Shown: positions 21,380-33,400, counted from the stretch's first letter. The stretch: DNA of 64,000 bases from Dryococelus australis (GCA_029891345.1 CM057009.1:300615466-300679465); one strand, 5' to 3'. Notes: generated from the sequence alone by a model not told the origin. Program-made: numbers and translations.

Positions 21380-23240
21380 ATAAATATGTGTGTGTGTGAA
21401 CTTTCACTATGTCATTTACTTACATCGCAGTATGTGTGTAAGGGAATGGGCACTTACAATACCCGATCATTCAATTAACGTAAGTTATTTTATCTGCAAG
21501 TGTTCTGAGTTTTCTTTTGCATTGTATGGGCATGTGGGAGGCCCTGACAACCCACGTATGGGGTTGTAATAAGTAGGAGTTTACCCGCCAAGACCAACAA
21601 TGGTACATAGCCGACCAACAGACTATCGTTTAGTAAACTACATTCACCTGGGGCAATAGTCAACTAGGCGTATGTCAATAATTCAACTTAAATGTCGAGG
21701 AGATTGATCCTGGGCAGATGTTAAGAGGAGTTAAGAGGAGAAGTTAAGAGGAGCAACATCAACATTGACGTCGCCTGATGGCGTCTGGCACATACTGGGT
21801 ATAATCATTCCTACATCTCACTATCATAGCTCCAGAAAATCCAATTCCAACCTTTCCATCTGCCCACTGGTTATCTGACCGCGTCAATAGGTTTGCTCAA
21901 GTGGGTCCATTCTCCTACCACCAAAATTTTCCCAACAACAATTTCTCCAAGTTTTTCTGTAAAATTCCAATGTTTTCCTAAGTATTCCTGGAATATAAAT
22001 TTATCCCTCCTTTTCCTGCCTGCAACGGCATGGGGACGACAGCAAGGAGGCAGCCAGGGCAATGGCTGCTTCGGGATGCCTATGGGTCACCACACAGACT
22101 CTTGGGAGGCTTTTCAACATTGTCAACAATCAGCAGGTGACGCCACGCCATAAGTCATGCCACGCCATTTGGAGGGTGGGCAGCAGCGAAGGAGAAGTGA
22201 TGGGGTGGAGGCTACCCCTCCCCCATCCCACTGCATTCTCCACTGCCGACAGCCAGATGAACCCTTGTGCACGTCACGTGTCAACTGAAGCATCGGATCA
22301 TCAACCCTGCATGGGGTAAGCATGCCAGCCTTGCTGTGAGAAGGGAGGGCGATCCCTCTTCCCCAACCCCTCGTATCTGGGCCGATCACCGTGCACGTGG
22401 CTTTGCTGACAATAAAAAGCATGGCTGGCAGGACAACTGACAGTTTACCGGCACTGTGGTGTCCTGAGTGTTTACTTCCTATGGTAACTAATGAACAGTC
22501 ACTAAGCTCAAACCATGACTATTGTCAATGCCGTTGTAAGACCAGCCCAGTAAACACCTGTGCCAGTGACAATCGCAGAACAGAAACAGATAATAGCAGT
22601 GAAACAGTGCAGGACAGACAAGATTTCATAACCAAAGTGAAATCTGAAAACGAACCTTTTCCAAATTACATTTTTCCATAGAATTGTGACTATTTCTTGT
22701 GCAATGGACAGAGTACTGCTGTACTCCAGTGGATACAGTGTGACATAAAATATCATCAGGAATGCCTTAACAGCACAGAACAGAATTTAGTTACAGGACT
22801 CACATTTGTTTGTTTATCATGTCACACGATGTCAACCAAATACAGGAAGGGTGTGAATCGTGTGCAAAACTGAATCACAGACACCCCACCTGGTCAGGTG
22901 TTGTACTTATTAGGACAGTGGGAAAATGATGTAGCAGTGAATGTGAATAGCAACCTTTCGCAAATAATAGTCACATGGGAAGCTAACAATGTGTTAACTG
23001 GAGCGGTACAGGATAGAGGAGGGGAATGGCAGCAGAGTAGGGTAGGAGGGCAGTGCAAAGCTGAGATGCAGTGTGCTCCTGCCATGCACGTGGCGAATGT
23101 AAACAAACTCTTGCCACCTGAATATAACCCAACAATCACACCACACACATAACAACTGCCTACGCCATTTTTCCCGCACTACCACACATGTTTCCTACAC
23201 TTGTCTATCCAACAATTCAGCCATAGTACCAACAAACTTT
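21380..23240 (+). mobile_element. LTR-retrotransposon leader and zinc-finger region, copy B
   Basis: Second copy of the unit at 16890-18695, in the same orientation about 4.5 kb downstream, and better preserved. It has a long leader with little coding signal, then the zinc-finger frame (22391-23152), and passes into gag at 23248. I found no PBS or LTR boundary. The homology with copy A shows where the shared unit starts and ends. Confidence 0.7.
22391..23152 (+). pseudogene. PHD-like zinc-finger N-terminal part of a retrotransposon Gag
   Basis: One reading frame runs from ATG 22391 to 23152, interrupted only by TAG at 22679-22681 and TGA at 22871-22873. A first Cys-rich segment is ALWCPECLLPMVTNE with CQCRCK. 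After the TAG, a finger follows (22685-22822): CDYFLC, then QWIQCDIKYHQEC, then FVCLSC. The WIQCD and YH-x2-C signature and the final C-x2-C are those of PHD fingers. One zinc ligand (the fourth Cys) is missing, so this copy would not fold normally. PHD fingers usually bind histone tails; a chromatin-targeting role for this Gag is inference. It sits directly upstream of the gag capsid frame. Confidence 0.6.
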
Positions 23241-23247
23241 TCAAAAT

Positions 23248-23802
23248 TTGCCACTTGTTAATCTGTATGTAACAGTGACACCACAAACAGCAAAAATGGA
23301 AAACGCAGTCCGAAGCAGAACTATGGAGACCAACTCACCTCAACATATGCCAGGACCGACAATGGCAAAAACAACATCGAAATTTAAAACATTGTCTACT
23401 TTTGCAGGTACACCAACGGAAGATCTGGCAGCACTCCTAGCCGATTGTGTATCCCGCCTTACCAGGTACGGTGTAAGCCATAATGAATGTGCCAGTTGTG
23501 TCGGAATGCAACTCCACGCAGACACGCGCTCTTGGTGGACATCTCTAAACCAATATGGAATTCAGTGGGAGGAGTTTCGACGTGCATTCCAATGCAGATT
23601 TCGAGGAGTTTTCACTTCCATACAGGCCCATAGCAGACTGACTCTGAAAGTTCAAAAATTGGGCGAGTCACTAGCTGCTTTCATTACACGTAAAAACCAA
23701 CTTGTCAGACATTTCCATCCAAATTTGCCCGAACGGGAAGTACTTGAAGTCATTGCAGAAACAGCTCGACCTAAATTCAGAGCAAATTTGATCCCGTTGT
23801 AA
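23248..23802 (+). pseudogene. gag: Gypsy-type Gag capsid fragment
   Basis: Open frame of 184 codons, with the likely functional part from MENAVRSRTMETN at 23296. It matches the retrotransposon Gag capsid family: FAGTPTEDLAALLADCVS, the WW pair (RSWWTSLNQYGI), EEFRRAFQCRFRGV, KVQKLGESLAAFI and a closing ARPKFRANLIP. It forms the capsid-like shell of Ty3/Gypsy elements. The frame ends at TAA 23800-23802. Nucleocapsid, protease and reverse transcriptase do not follow, and Harbinger-like DNA starts at 24111. The frame differs from that of the upstream zinc-finger part, so the copy is dead. Confidence 0.82.
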
Positions 23803-24110
23803 ATGGAACACTAGAAGAATTATAACATGCAGCAAAAATTTTAGAGAGCATGCATGAAGTTGACATCGACAGCACATAGGCTTCAGGACATTCACCACAT
23901 CGTGCCAGCAGTGACGTCAAAAATGCAACATAACATCACAGTGGAGTACCTGAGTCGACATATCAGTGCCAAGTACGTGTTATGTGTCAAGTGCAAAGGT
24001 GTGTAAAAGGCATAATTATGGTTATGTCAGATGTTAGGGAGTGTGCAGTGCGTGGTAATTTTTGTATGCGTATGTCATCATCCTACAATGCAACAAGTGT
24101 TAGTGTATAA

Positions 24111-25495
24111 GGGCCCTATTCATAAACAGAGCATCGTCTGGAGATGATCCAGAGTTGATCTTCCTCGGAGTTGGTCTGAGGTTAGTTCCGACTAAGGGTG
24201 AACTAACTATATTGTATTCATAAACCCGACCCGAGTATGACTAACTTTAGTTGAAGGATCATGAAAGTTCACTGTTGTAATCTAACTGCGCTAGCACGTT
24301 GCAGACTTTCGTCTATAGGTAGCGCAAAATTGAATATAAGTTATTTACAAAATAAAATTTTCAAACTTTAATAGTAACTAAAAATAAAAAACTATGTTCG
24401 CAACGAGAGAAAGAATATAATTTTTTATACCATAAAATGAATTGAAAATAAAATGATATGTTTTGTAAATATTTATGTAGATTTTACATGGCAACTTTAA
24501 AGAAATATAAATATATAAAATCTTTGCCCTATATTCTGATTTTTGTTATTTTCCATAAAAATAATCCTCTGTATAATGTGTGTGTGTTATTTCTGCCAGT
24601 TCATAAAAACAAATGACATTATTCATTTTACCCTTCTTTTATGGCTGAGTAATATATGGCAATACTGCAGAATGGAGAACTATAAAATTAATATATTAGT
24701 ATTTTATTATTCCATATTGATTTGTTCAATTTTCCTAGCAAATCCCATTAACTGGTAAAATGGGCTTAATTCATTTTATTATATCAATACTGTTTTTATA
24801 ATTATGTTAAATATGTATTGTAATGTTGAATACATTGCAAAAATACATTATAAACTGGTTAAAATTCTATCTCCAAAAAAGAAACGAACTCTCTTTCTTC
24901 TACATATCAGAATCCGATATTACCACTGAACTTCCAATAATTTTTCAAATTGTATGTATGGTTTTACACACACACACTTATATATATATATATATATATA
25001 TAAAACAAATGATATATATCTATTAAAATTATTTTTCATGTTTTAATATCACGTCTCTTAATAATCTGTTTTCAGAGAAGGCATTTGACTGACATCAAAA
25101 TTTAAAGGCATTGCTAAAGCTAAAAACTGATGAATTATTGAGCATATAATGTATATTTCCTTTGAATTAATATTCACGGAACATTTCATTCGTAAGGTCG
25201 GCATTGCATACAGATTGGCAGAATCGGCCTTAAACGTAATTTTCATGTTTCGTAAACTTTATGAAGCTTTCAGAGGCATGTAATATTAACGAAACTATCT
25301 TATTTTATTTTCGTCATGAGTCTTTTTGACCTTAATACTTCGTTAATCCTACCCTCAGTCCGGACTAAAGGTTAGGCAGTACTAAAGCAAGATGATCCTC
25401 GGACTAGCAATAAAAATGCTCTCTGAATACGAAAAATTTCGGTCGGAGGATGATCGTTCCTTAGTCAGGTTTAAAAAAGACTAAGAATAAGTCCC
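24111..25495. mobile_element. Harbinger-like non-autonomous DNA element
   Basis: The left end GGGCCCTATTCATAAAC and the right end (read inward, GGGACTTATTCTTAGTC) match at 9 of the first 11 positions. Subterminal words such as GGACTAA and GATGATC recur at both ends. It is flanked by TAA (24108-24110) on the left and TAT (25496-25498) on the right, close to a 3-bp TWA duplication as made by PIF/Harbinger transposases. The interior is very AT-rich with no transposase frame. A CA/TA microsatellite (24966-25002) lies inside. Confidence 0.6.
24966..25002. repeat. (CA)n-(TA)n microsatellite
   Basis: A CA run to about 24977 followed by TA repeats to 25002, inside the Harbinger-like element. Confidence 0.95.
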
Positions 25496-25498
25496 TAT

Positions 25499-27289
25499 GT
25501 GGCTAATGTTCTCATTCTATGAATGTGTCAGTGTTCCGTATTGTGCATCAGTGTGCACAACCAGGGATGTACTTGTACGATGTCAGTGTCCATACGTCAG
25601 GCCGAGTGGCACGTGCTTTTGTTTACTTTTAGTATTTACATTTTGAGCGTCAATAGTATGTAATGCCATATGTTTTGTCAGAGTTTTATTTTCCCATGTC
25701 ATGTAAGTAGGAGAAAAATAATATATTTATAATTTATTATTATTGTTTTTGTATATTTTAGTGCAATCCTGTGTTTATTAAAAATATTATTTTGTAGAAA
25801 CACATTCTTTAGAGGCACCATTTTGTTCACATACTGGAATGGCCACAGACAAGGCTATTGTGAATTGTAGTCGTCCCTATAATATTTATGATAATTATTA
25901 ATGTAACTTTTCATGCATGGCAAATCATTTTTAATATTATATATTTCAAAGTATGTTTGACCAGTACTAGCAGTATTGAAATACTGGCCTCTCCTACCAC
26001 ATTCCAAAACGATGCATCAAAGTGGACCGGAGCACAGGGCTATGTGGCAAATAGCAACTGTAAAATCTTTAAAGTATTTTTATGTGTTTTTATGCAAATT
26101 AATATGAACTCACATGTTTTGCCACACATACAAATCGTATAGATGTAATAAACTTTACTGAGGACAGGCCCTATTAAGATAATATTGTTTATTTTAATGT
26201 GTCAATGCGGAGGTTACGTTTCAATGGCAATGTGGTCTGGACAATCGTGTATATTTATTTTTATATTTTTAATATGTGCTTTTACATTTTGTTGTTAAGA
26301 GTTTATTGATACGTACATCTCATCAGCATTGTATAGCCCATTTGGTTTCATTCATTTTATTTTACTTTAAGTAAGATAATTTCACATGATGTTTGGACGG
26401 GAGCGTCAGCCAGTGAGCAGCCTCTGCGCCAAACAGACAATAGTAGCATCATAGATCTCCTGATAGTACCACCATGCCGCAGTACTCCAGGCACTTTATC
26501 TCTGTTTGATAATCATAATGTAATTCTGCTTTATTAACATTAGTCTACTGGAACCTCTTGTTTATTGCTCGCCCAGAGTACATGGTATCTTAATACCCTC
26601 TGCTCATCTTTTACATGGTGAAACATACTATGGAACTTAAGCTCGTAGGTGCTACGGCCATTTCGTCTGTATAAGAGCCAGCCTGGCTAAAACAGTGGTA
26701 TGTAAACTTCAGTGCCCCATTGGGGAAAAACTTGTCATAAATACATACTGGTGTCATACCAACATTCTATTATGATTATTCGCTTATTGGTTACTTAACA
26801 TTTACTCATAACTTTACATTGTCCACGTGCTTTTAATAATGGCATTGGATAGCAAAAATAACCCTTTGGGAGTGAGCTGGCATATCCGGGGGGCCGTCAG
26901 CCCTGACTAAACAAGGCGATTTGGAGTTTAGTTTACAGCTGGCAGATATGTACTTTCAAATGATAACATACGTCAAGACATGGGCATAGGGTCAGGCTAA
27001 CAGTCGTCGCCCATCACGATCTGATAGGATGAGTCTCTAGCAGGTATAACTTTGTGCTTGCACTGTGGGCTGGCACCCTTAACCCTGGCAACTAGCATTT
27101 CCTATCCACCATACCTCATTACCCCATGGTCCAGCTCAATGTACGTCAAGTGGTGCCTCAACTAGTGGCCTAACCTTTCCTGCAAACCATCCCAACACCA
27201 ACCTACTTCAATTTTATCAATTTATAAATCTTGTATACCACTCCCGGTATCCTGCATTCTGAATCACCATCCCGTAGACCACGTGCGAC
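25499..27289. other. Retrotransposon-related leader sequence without a recognised gene
   Basis: A stretch near 25530-25560 (AGTGTTCCGTATTGTGCATC) resembles the reverse complement of 43770-43810, so part of this region belongs to a dispersed repeat shared with that locus. The frame at 25888-26142 has no family signature. Confidence 0.35.
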
Positions 27290-28007
27290 CACGTGGGCAT
27301 ACGTATCACATTTTCCTTTGAGATTTTCTCACCACTACCACTAATGGTGGAGTTTCCTTTCATGCAACAAGAAGAAGTTTTTAAAAGAACATGGACAATT
27401 TACAAGGAGAAGCCAGGGAAGCCAAGTGGAAACTGTGCCAAAACGAGCGTTGCCATCACCCACCTTGAAACCCACCTCATTACCATGCAACCAGCTTGGT
27501 GACGTAGGTAGGCCATTTTGGGACACTGCATCAACGAGGGGAAGCGACCACCTGCCTTCCACCCCTCCATCTGCAATGCATCATGCCGGCAGGAACCACC
27601 CCTACAGCGCTGCGGTATGGGTCTCAGCCGCAGGCCATAGACACATGGTTCGGCAGAAGAACCAAGATGCTGTTACCGCATCAACAACATTATGTGCCTA
27701 ACCAATGACATTTTGATCTACAGAGCACTAATGGGAAACCAGCTTCCCTATGCTCCCGGTATTTACGAACGACTGTACCACTAGATTCGTTCTTGTTCAT
27801 ATGGGAGAACAATAACACCTGCATTTGTCAAGATCCCGCCACCATGCAACGCATGCGACAAGAAATCGAGAAGGCGGATCAAGAACTTTACAACATTGCA
27901 CAAGTCCACATCAGCTTGAGGAAAACTGAGGAGATGTGTAACAGTAGCTTGAAACCACAATGAGCGAAGCGTTTTGTCGATCCGGTGTGCCTGCCATCAT
28001 TGTGTAC
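27290..28007 (+). repeat. Retrotransposon 5' region shared in inverted orientation with 33.1-33.4 kb
   Basis: 27360-27620 aligns with the reverse complement of about 33070-33350. The clearest shared stretch is GCCATTTTGGGACACT followed by a CATCA-CGAGGGGAAGC block. In both places it lies in or just before the zinc-finger region of a Gypsy-like element. Confidence 0.7.
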
Positions 28008-28640
28008 ATGTCCGCTACAGCCACCGACACGGAATCAGTGTGATCGCAACTGATTAAATCACTGCGGGAGTGTGCCCACTACAACTGGTGTGACAGAAAC
28101 AGAACCACCACCCTGCCATGTGTCAGTTGCAACTGTATCTACCATGAAGGTTGTATCACGCCATGGGAATGGACAACAAGGAGGAATACGCATGACATGG
28201 ATTGCGCCAGCTGTGTACATGAACAACAGAGTCCACAACTGACCCAGCCAACACATCTGCGAGCTGAGGAGAACGCCGACAGGATGTAACTAATACCGAT
28301 GCAATACCATCAAGAAAATCTATGTAAAGTACAGCGCAATGTTGTGGACGATTACCTGCTCCACACACCACAGCTGGTATTGCCTCATCTGCCACATCAT
28401 TCGACACCGCTCCTACAAACAGCACCAAAGGCAGCCCATTACACAGCCCTGCCACTTGTGATGGAGTATGTATACAAGCACCAATGTTGCCAACCATATC
28501 CAGTGACTCCAGCCCAGTTCCAGTCACTATTAACCTACACAGGTACAGCAAGTGAAGACCCTGGAGCTTTCATTCAGGACTGCTATTGGCACTTCAGTAG
28601 ATATCAGGTTGATCAGGAAGATTGGCTGCAATGTATGTAA
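28008..28640 (+). pseudogene. gag: PHD-finger plus Gag capsid fragment of a Gypsy-like element
   Basis: Starting at ATG 28008 (MSATATDTES), one frame runs to 28640 with only two internal stops (TGA 28041-28043, TAA about 28287). The finger at 28071-28214 reads CAHYNWC, then PCVSCNCIYHEGC, then DCASC. The spacing is C-x5-C-x9-C-x2-C-x4-H-x2-C with a final C-x2-C, the C4HC3 pattern of PHD-type fingers. Further on the frame shows the start of a Gag capsid: FQSLLTYTGTASEDPGAFI, then HFSRYQVDQEDW. The capsid stops abruptly and is joined at about 28632 to reverse transcriptase sequence, so everything from mid-capsid to the first part of RT is deleted. Confidence 0.68.
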
Positions 28641-29079
28641 GTGTGGAGGATGCATTTAGTACACTAGGGCAAGCAAAAGTTTGGACGTCCTTGGATTTAA
28701 AAAGCAGATATTGGCAAGTGCCAGTGAAACTCGAGGACAGGCCAAAAACAGCATTCACTACTCCCAATGGCTGGGGTTTTCAGTTTTTTACTATGACATT
28801 TGGGTTTAAATGTGCATTGCGACATTCCAGGCAATGATGGTACGTGTGCTGGATGGCATTATTTGAGAGTATATGGTAATGTATCTCGATGATGTCATTA
28901 TTTCGTCAAACAGCTGGGAGGAACACGTACATCATTTAGCAGTAGTCCTGGAGAGGCTTGCGATAAATGGCCTTATGTGCTCAATGGAAAAATGCCATGT
29001 GGGGAAGATGAGCATCGATTTTCTAGGCCACATAGTCGATCAGAAGGCAAACCGGCTGAATCTGGAAAGCAGCTGAGAA
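28641..29079 (+). pseudogene. pol: Gypsy-type reverse transcriptase fragment
   Basis: RT of a Ty3/Gypsy-type element. SVEDAFSTLGQAKVW and TSLDLKSRYWQVPV contain motif A with the catalytic Asp, then FTTPNGWGFQFF and FGFKCA follow (28622-28837). After a frameshift, MVMYLDDVIISS contains the YLDD catalytic motif, then WEEHVHHLAVVLERL and a closing FLGHIVD (28873-29079). The N-terminal part of RT is missing because the sequence fuses directly to gag. The right end is cut where the LTR of another element begins at about 29082. RNase H and integrase are absent. Confidence 0.88.
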
Positions 29080-29081
29080 AG

Positions 29082-30451
29082 TTTCATAGGTTAAATCGTC
29101 ATTACGTGACCAGAACAATAAAATTACGAACTAATTCAACAATCAGTTTAATTCATTATCTTCATCGTATGAGGCACAAATATTCGCATTCTCTAATAAA
29201 GTGTGGAGTACTCAAAAGCGAATCGAAATGCACGAAAGCTGATACAAAGAATTACGTGTATATTACGCCTGTTCGGGTCAGCTCACACGCCCAAATTACA
29301 TAATATTGTGGCGTACAAAAGCTCGCATATTAAGTTAACACAGTGACTTATTGGCTAGTCACACGCCTATGTTTAAAAACATGATACTTGGACATTAACG
29401 AATAAAGAAAATATATATTAAGACACTGGGTGTAAAAGGTGCGGGTATTCTAAGGGCCTGTGCCTTGAACAGCCCGAAGGCCACGAAATAATGTCCACAT
29501 GAACAGTTCTCAATGTGTAAATTGTGCAGTTTATTTACCAAGGCCCTCAGGCCTATACTGTAAATATATAATCACACTTCATGGCTTCAAACTACCTGTG
29601 AAATAACACCGTAAAAACAGAACGAAGGCGATAAAAATCATGTGCAAGGTTTTAAGCTTCACCAAGCGATGAAAGCACAAGTAATGGGATGCGGGAGGGG
29701 GGGGGATGGTCGCGGGCAGCTAAAGAAAAACGCTCCTGGTGAAATAAAAACTATGGAGATTGAATGGTTGAAAAACAAATATTGAAGGCTGCTGGAGCAC
29801 ACCCCAGAGATGTTCGTAGCTGACTGACTTGCACGCCATGGCACACCAGCCAAGTTTGGTGGGTTGGCAGGTAAAGAGGATCTACATTCTTAACATTGCA
29901 AAATACATAATAACACATTGTGTTCCTTACCTTGTGCTGGAACATGTGTAAATAATTCTAAAAATAACATTGCAGAAGGAACACTGTTTACATTTGGATG
30001 AATTAAGTGAGTAAGTCACACATTGAGAATGATACATAATGAAACAATGAAAAACAAACTTTACTCATTCTGAAATGCACAGAGGTTTGTTTCCTTGCCT
30101 AAATGACCTAAACACGTGAACGCCCATGTTTACATATTACATGCAAAACCCTACATGAAAATATCACTGGAAAACCAGATCTATTTGATATTTCTACACT
30201 ACAGTGGGTGCCCTGAAATCACATGCTCAAATTTGTGTTGCATTGCATCCACACTTGCACGGCACTGCACTTGCCGCTCCGCTCATGGAGTGCACACACC
30301 AATTGCACAGCTTCGTGGAGTCGCAGCTGACATCCAAAATTAATATATGCTTGATATATCTGTTGCATTGAAGTTGTAGCTCGGCGCACGTGGGTGTTGA
30401 ATGCTGTGGACAAGGTGAACGGACTAGTATAGGGAAGTGTGGAACAAGTCA
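29082..30451 (-). repeat. LTR (left, 3' LTR of a minus-strand element)
   Basis: Direct repeat of 33893-35414. Shared stretches include TTTCATAGGTTAA, GACCAGAACAATAA and ATGAGGCACAAATATTC at the left end, and CCAAAATTAA, GAACGGACTAG and a closing AAGTCA at the right end. On the minus strand the LTR begins TGACTTGTTCC and is preceded by a purine-rich tract, as expected for a 3' LTR. The left end abuts the reverse transcriptase remnant and may be truncated. It contains AT-rich sequence without a gene. Confidence 0.68.
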
Positions 30452-30469
30452 AACGCCCCTTTCCATTTT
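30452..30469 (-). other. Polypurine tract of the 29.1-35.4 kb element
   Basis: On the minus strand the sequence next to the LTR start reads AAAATGGAAAGGGGCG followed by TT and then TGACTTG. This is a typical plus-strand primer tract and fixes the element's orientation. Confidence 0.6.
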
Positions 30470-33400
30470 GAGGCCGTTCATCTGTTGCAGCTTCATCCTT
30501 ACGTCGTACAGCTCCATGCTGGCGGGCGAAGTTGATTGCGTAGGCGCAGGTCGTACTTCCTTGTCGCTGCTGTTGGCATGATGTCTTGGGCTGTCTTCCT
30601 GCTGCTGCTGTTGGTTGCATAGTGACGGGTGTACTGAACATGTGAGAGTGCGCACATGTGGTACATGTTGCGTTCCAAAGGATACGAGGTCGCTTGCAGC
30701 AGCGGGGAGAGGAAGAATTCTCCTCTGACCCCGACTCGTCGCTGCTACTGTTGCTTGCGATACGATGTGGGCGACATCAGCTATAAGCATTCCTAACATG
30801 TCTCGTTGGCATGCTTTGCTGGTCCATCGATGATCTGGAGGATGAACTTGAAGATGCTGTTGCAATGATGGACACCACAGTGACTGTAGGGCTTATTGGC
30901 GTCGCGATGTCATCCGAAGGGGTCGGTAACTGGCCGTCTTCAGGTGACACCTATAGCTCATCACTCCTGATGTCATAAGTAAATGATGGCTGCAAATTGT
31001 GTGGAGATGCATTGCCGTCAGCTGCGCTGTCACATGTCGGTGCCCCTGTATACGTGGCTGTGTCCGGTGTCCTGGTAGTGGGTGTGGCTGGTGCAGCTTG
31101 ATTTTCAGGATGCGTGACCACAATGTTTTGAAGTCATTGATTTGGGCAGCATTATTTTTTGGATGGGTGACCGCGATGTTATTGTTGACTTGAATCGGCG
31201 GTCTTGCCTCCTCACTGTTGACATCACAGATGGGCTCTTTGCGATGTTTGTTATGCTGAGTGCATCCCGATTAAAGACTGCTGCTCTTCGTGGGCTCATG
31301 CAGACTTTGTAGCATGCACCTCCCATTACTTGTGTGATGGTGTGTGGTCTGCTCCATATTTAAGCAAATCCTCTTTGTGTGGTGGATTGCATTTTTCTCT
31401 GCTGGTCTGTTGTTGTGATGTGCTGATGATGGATGTGCTGTTCTATGGCTGGCGTGACGAACCCTGCACACGATGTGGCTGACATCCGGCGTGATGAACA
31501 ACGAATTTTTTGGGGGGGGGGGGGGGAAGTTCCTTTACCCGACACACCATGATGAGAAGTATGTTGTTAACAGTTGGGCCGAATGTAAACAAACACACGT
31601 GGCTGAATGATATGTATGCTGCCAGGTTCAAAAACATGCATTATTGATACTCAAATTATGTCTTGTTGGGAAAAAATGTCATGTTTGGTTCAAAAATGTC
31701 AAAATGTTTATGCCCTTATGTTAGGCCCTGGCGGCCTGAGACTGGCTTAATTTCCACACGCAGACACGTGCACTGTGACTTCGGAAATTTATGTGGACTA
31801 TGATCACATATGAGACCTGGTGCCTTAAGTTCACAATGTCATGTGGTAATGAGGCGAACTAACATACTCAAATGGCTGCAGGGTTGTTGTTGCCAGTTAT
31901 TGCATTACAACTGTTTGTGTTTCTGCCTGCGTGGTGGTGTTTTTGCTCATTACGAGTGCCTTGTGCACGAACCGCGTATTGGTCCTGTCAGGCTGCTGCG
32001 GCTAACACACGATGTAAATACGATACTGTGCATTTTGGTTTCGCCCGTGATAGGCAGTGGTGTGATGTGAATTTTCTGCTGCATGATCACTGTTTTCACT
32101 CTTTCAGTAGCGATGGGGCACACAGATGTTTGTTTCGTGGACGTTGTATTTTCACTTGTCAGTTCACACTGTGTCGCTGTGTGTTGGACAGTCTTGAAAA
32201 TTGATTTGCATGGTCGATAATGGCGCCCACTACTCCAATGGTATCTTGTTACTGGACAGTATCTGCAGGGGTGGAGTGCCCGTGACGTCTACCGATAACC
32301 CACAGATCGCTGTAGTATTATGAGGTGTGTTTGAAGTTGTGTCCCTCTTGCTCGAAAGTGTGTGCTGTGCCTGCGCATCAGCTGTGGCTGGAATCGATTG
32401 GGCCAGCTGGCGTTATGGTGAGTTGTTTACAAACATCGAAGTGGGCGTGGCAATGTGTTGCGCTGCATGTGCTCCGGACAGCTCATTTGCAGCATTGGAA
32501 ATGGGCACTGTGGCAGTCACAATGCACGATGATGTTGCCCGTGTCTATGGCTTTGTTCGTTGTGATGGCTGAAGCACTTGGCATTGTATTTGTTGTGGCA
32601 TTGATGATAGAGTCTGAGCTGATTTTCCGAAAGGTTGGGGTGGCCTATTGTAAAAACACGTGAATGTCTGTAACTGTTTATTTCCTTCGGAATGATGATG
32701 GATTTGTTAATGTGCCAAGCTTGTTGAATGTTGCATGTGCTGATGTTTGGCTGTTCTGGGGATGGGGAGGCGCGGTGAAAAAACGAATGTAGTTGATTTT
32801 GATGTGCTGATTTTGGTTTCTCGGCATGCGTCCAGTGTTGTCATTGGTGGCCATGTTGGAGCAGACGATGCGAAGTCTGATGAACAGTTGCAGGTCAGAT
32901 GGCCAGCGGTGAATATGTGCATGCCCAAACATTTCATTCTTCCACACTGTTGACATATAATGGACTATATGTCGAACTGAAATCTTATGTTGAATGATTC
33001 GCTGAACTGGCACGGATGTGCGATGAGGTTGTAATTGCTGTCTCTCTTCGCCGGGCCACGTGGCATCTCGATTCGTGGCTGTCACCCATACGGAGCGATG
33101 CAGAAGGGGTAGTTCTGCTTACACGATGCTGCATGGATGGAGCGGTGGATGGTAGGTGTTTGCTTCCCCTCGATGATGAAGTGTCCCAAAATGGCAGTGT
33201 TGGCTGATGTCAGAACCATGGTAGCTGTTCCAAGATGGCAGATTTTGTGGTGTGATGAACAATGGCGATTTTCATGGCACAAAACATACTGTTGTATTTT
33301 TCCCAGACATCCCTTTACTGTAGAATTTTTGGACGTCTTCCTAACACGATGATGGTTGAAGGTAATGTTTTGCCAGTAGAAAAAGTGTGAATCTGAGGGT

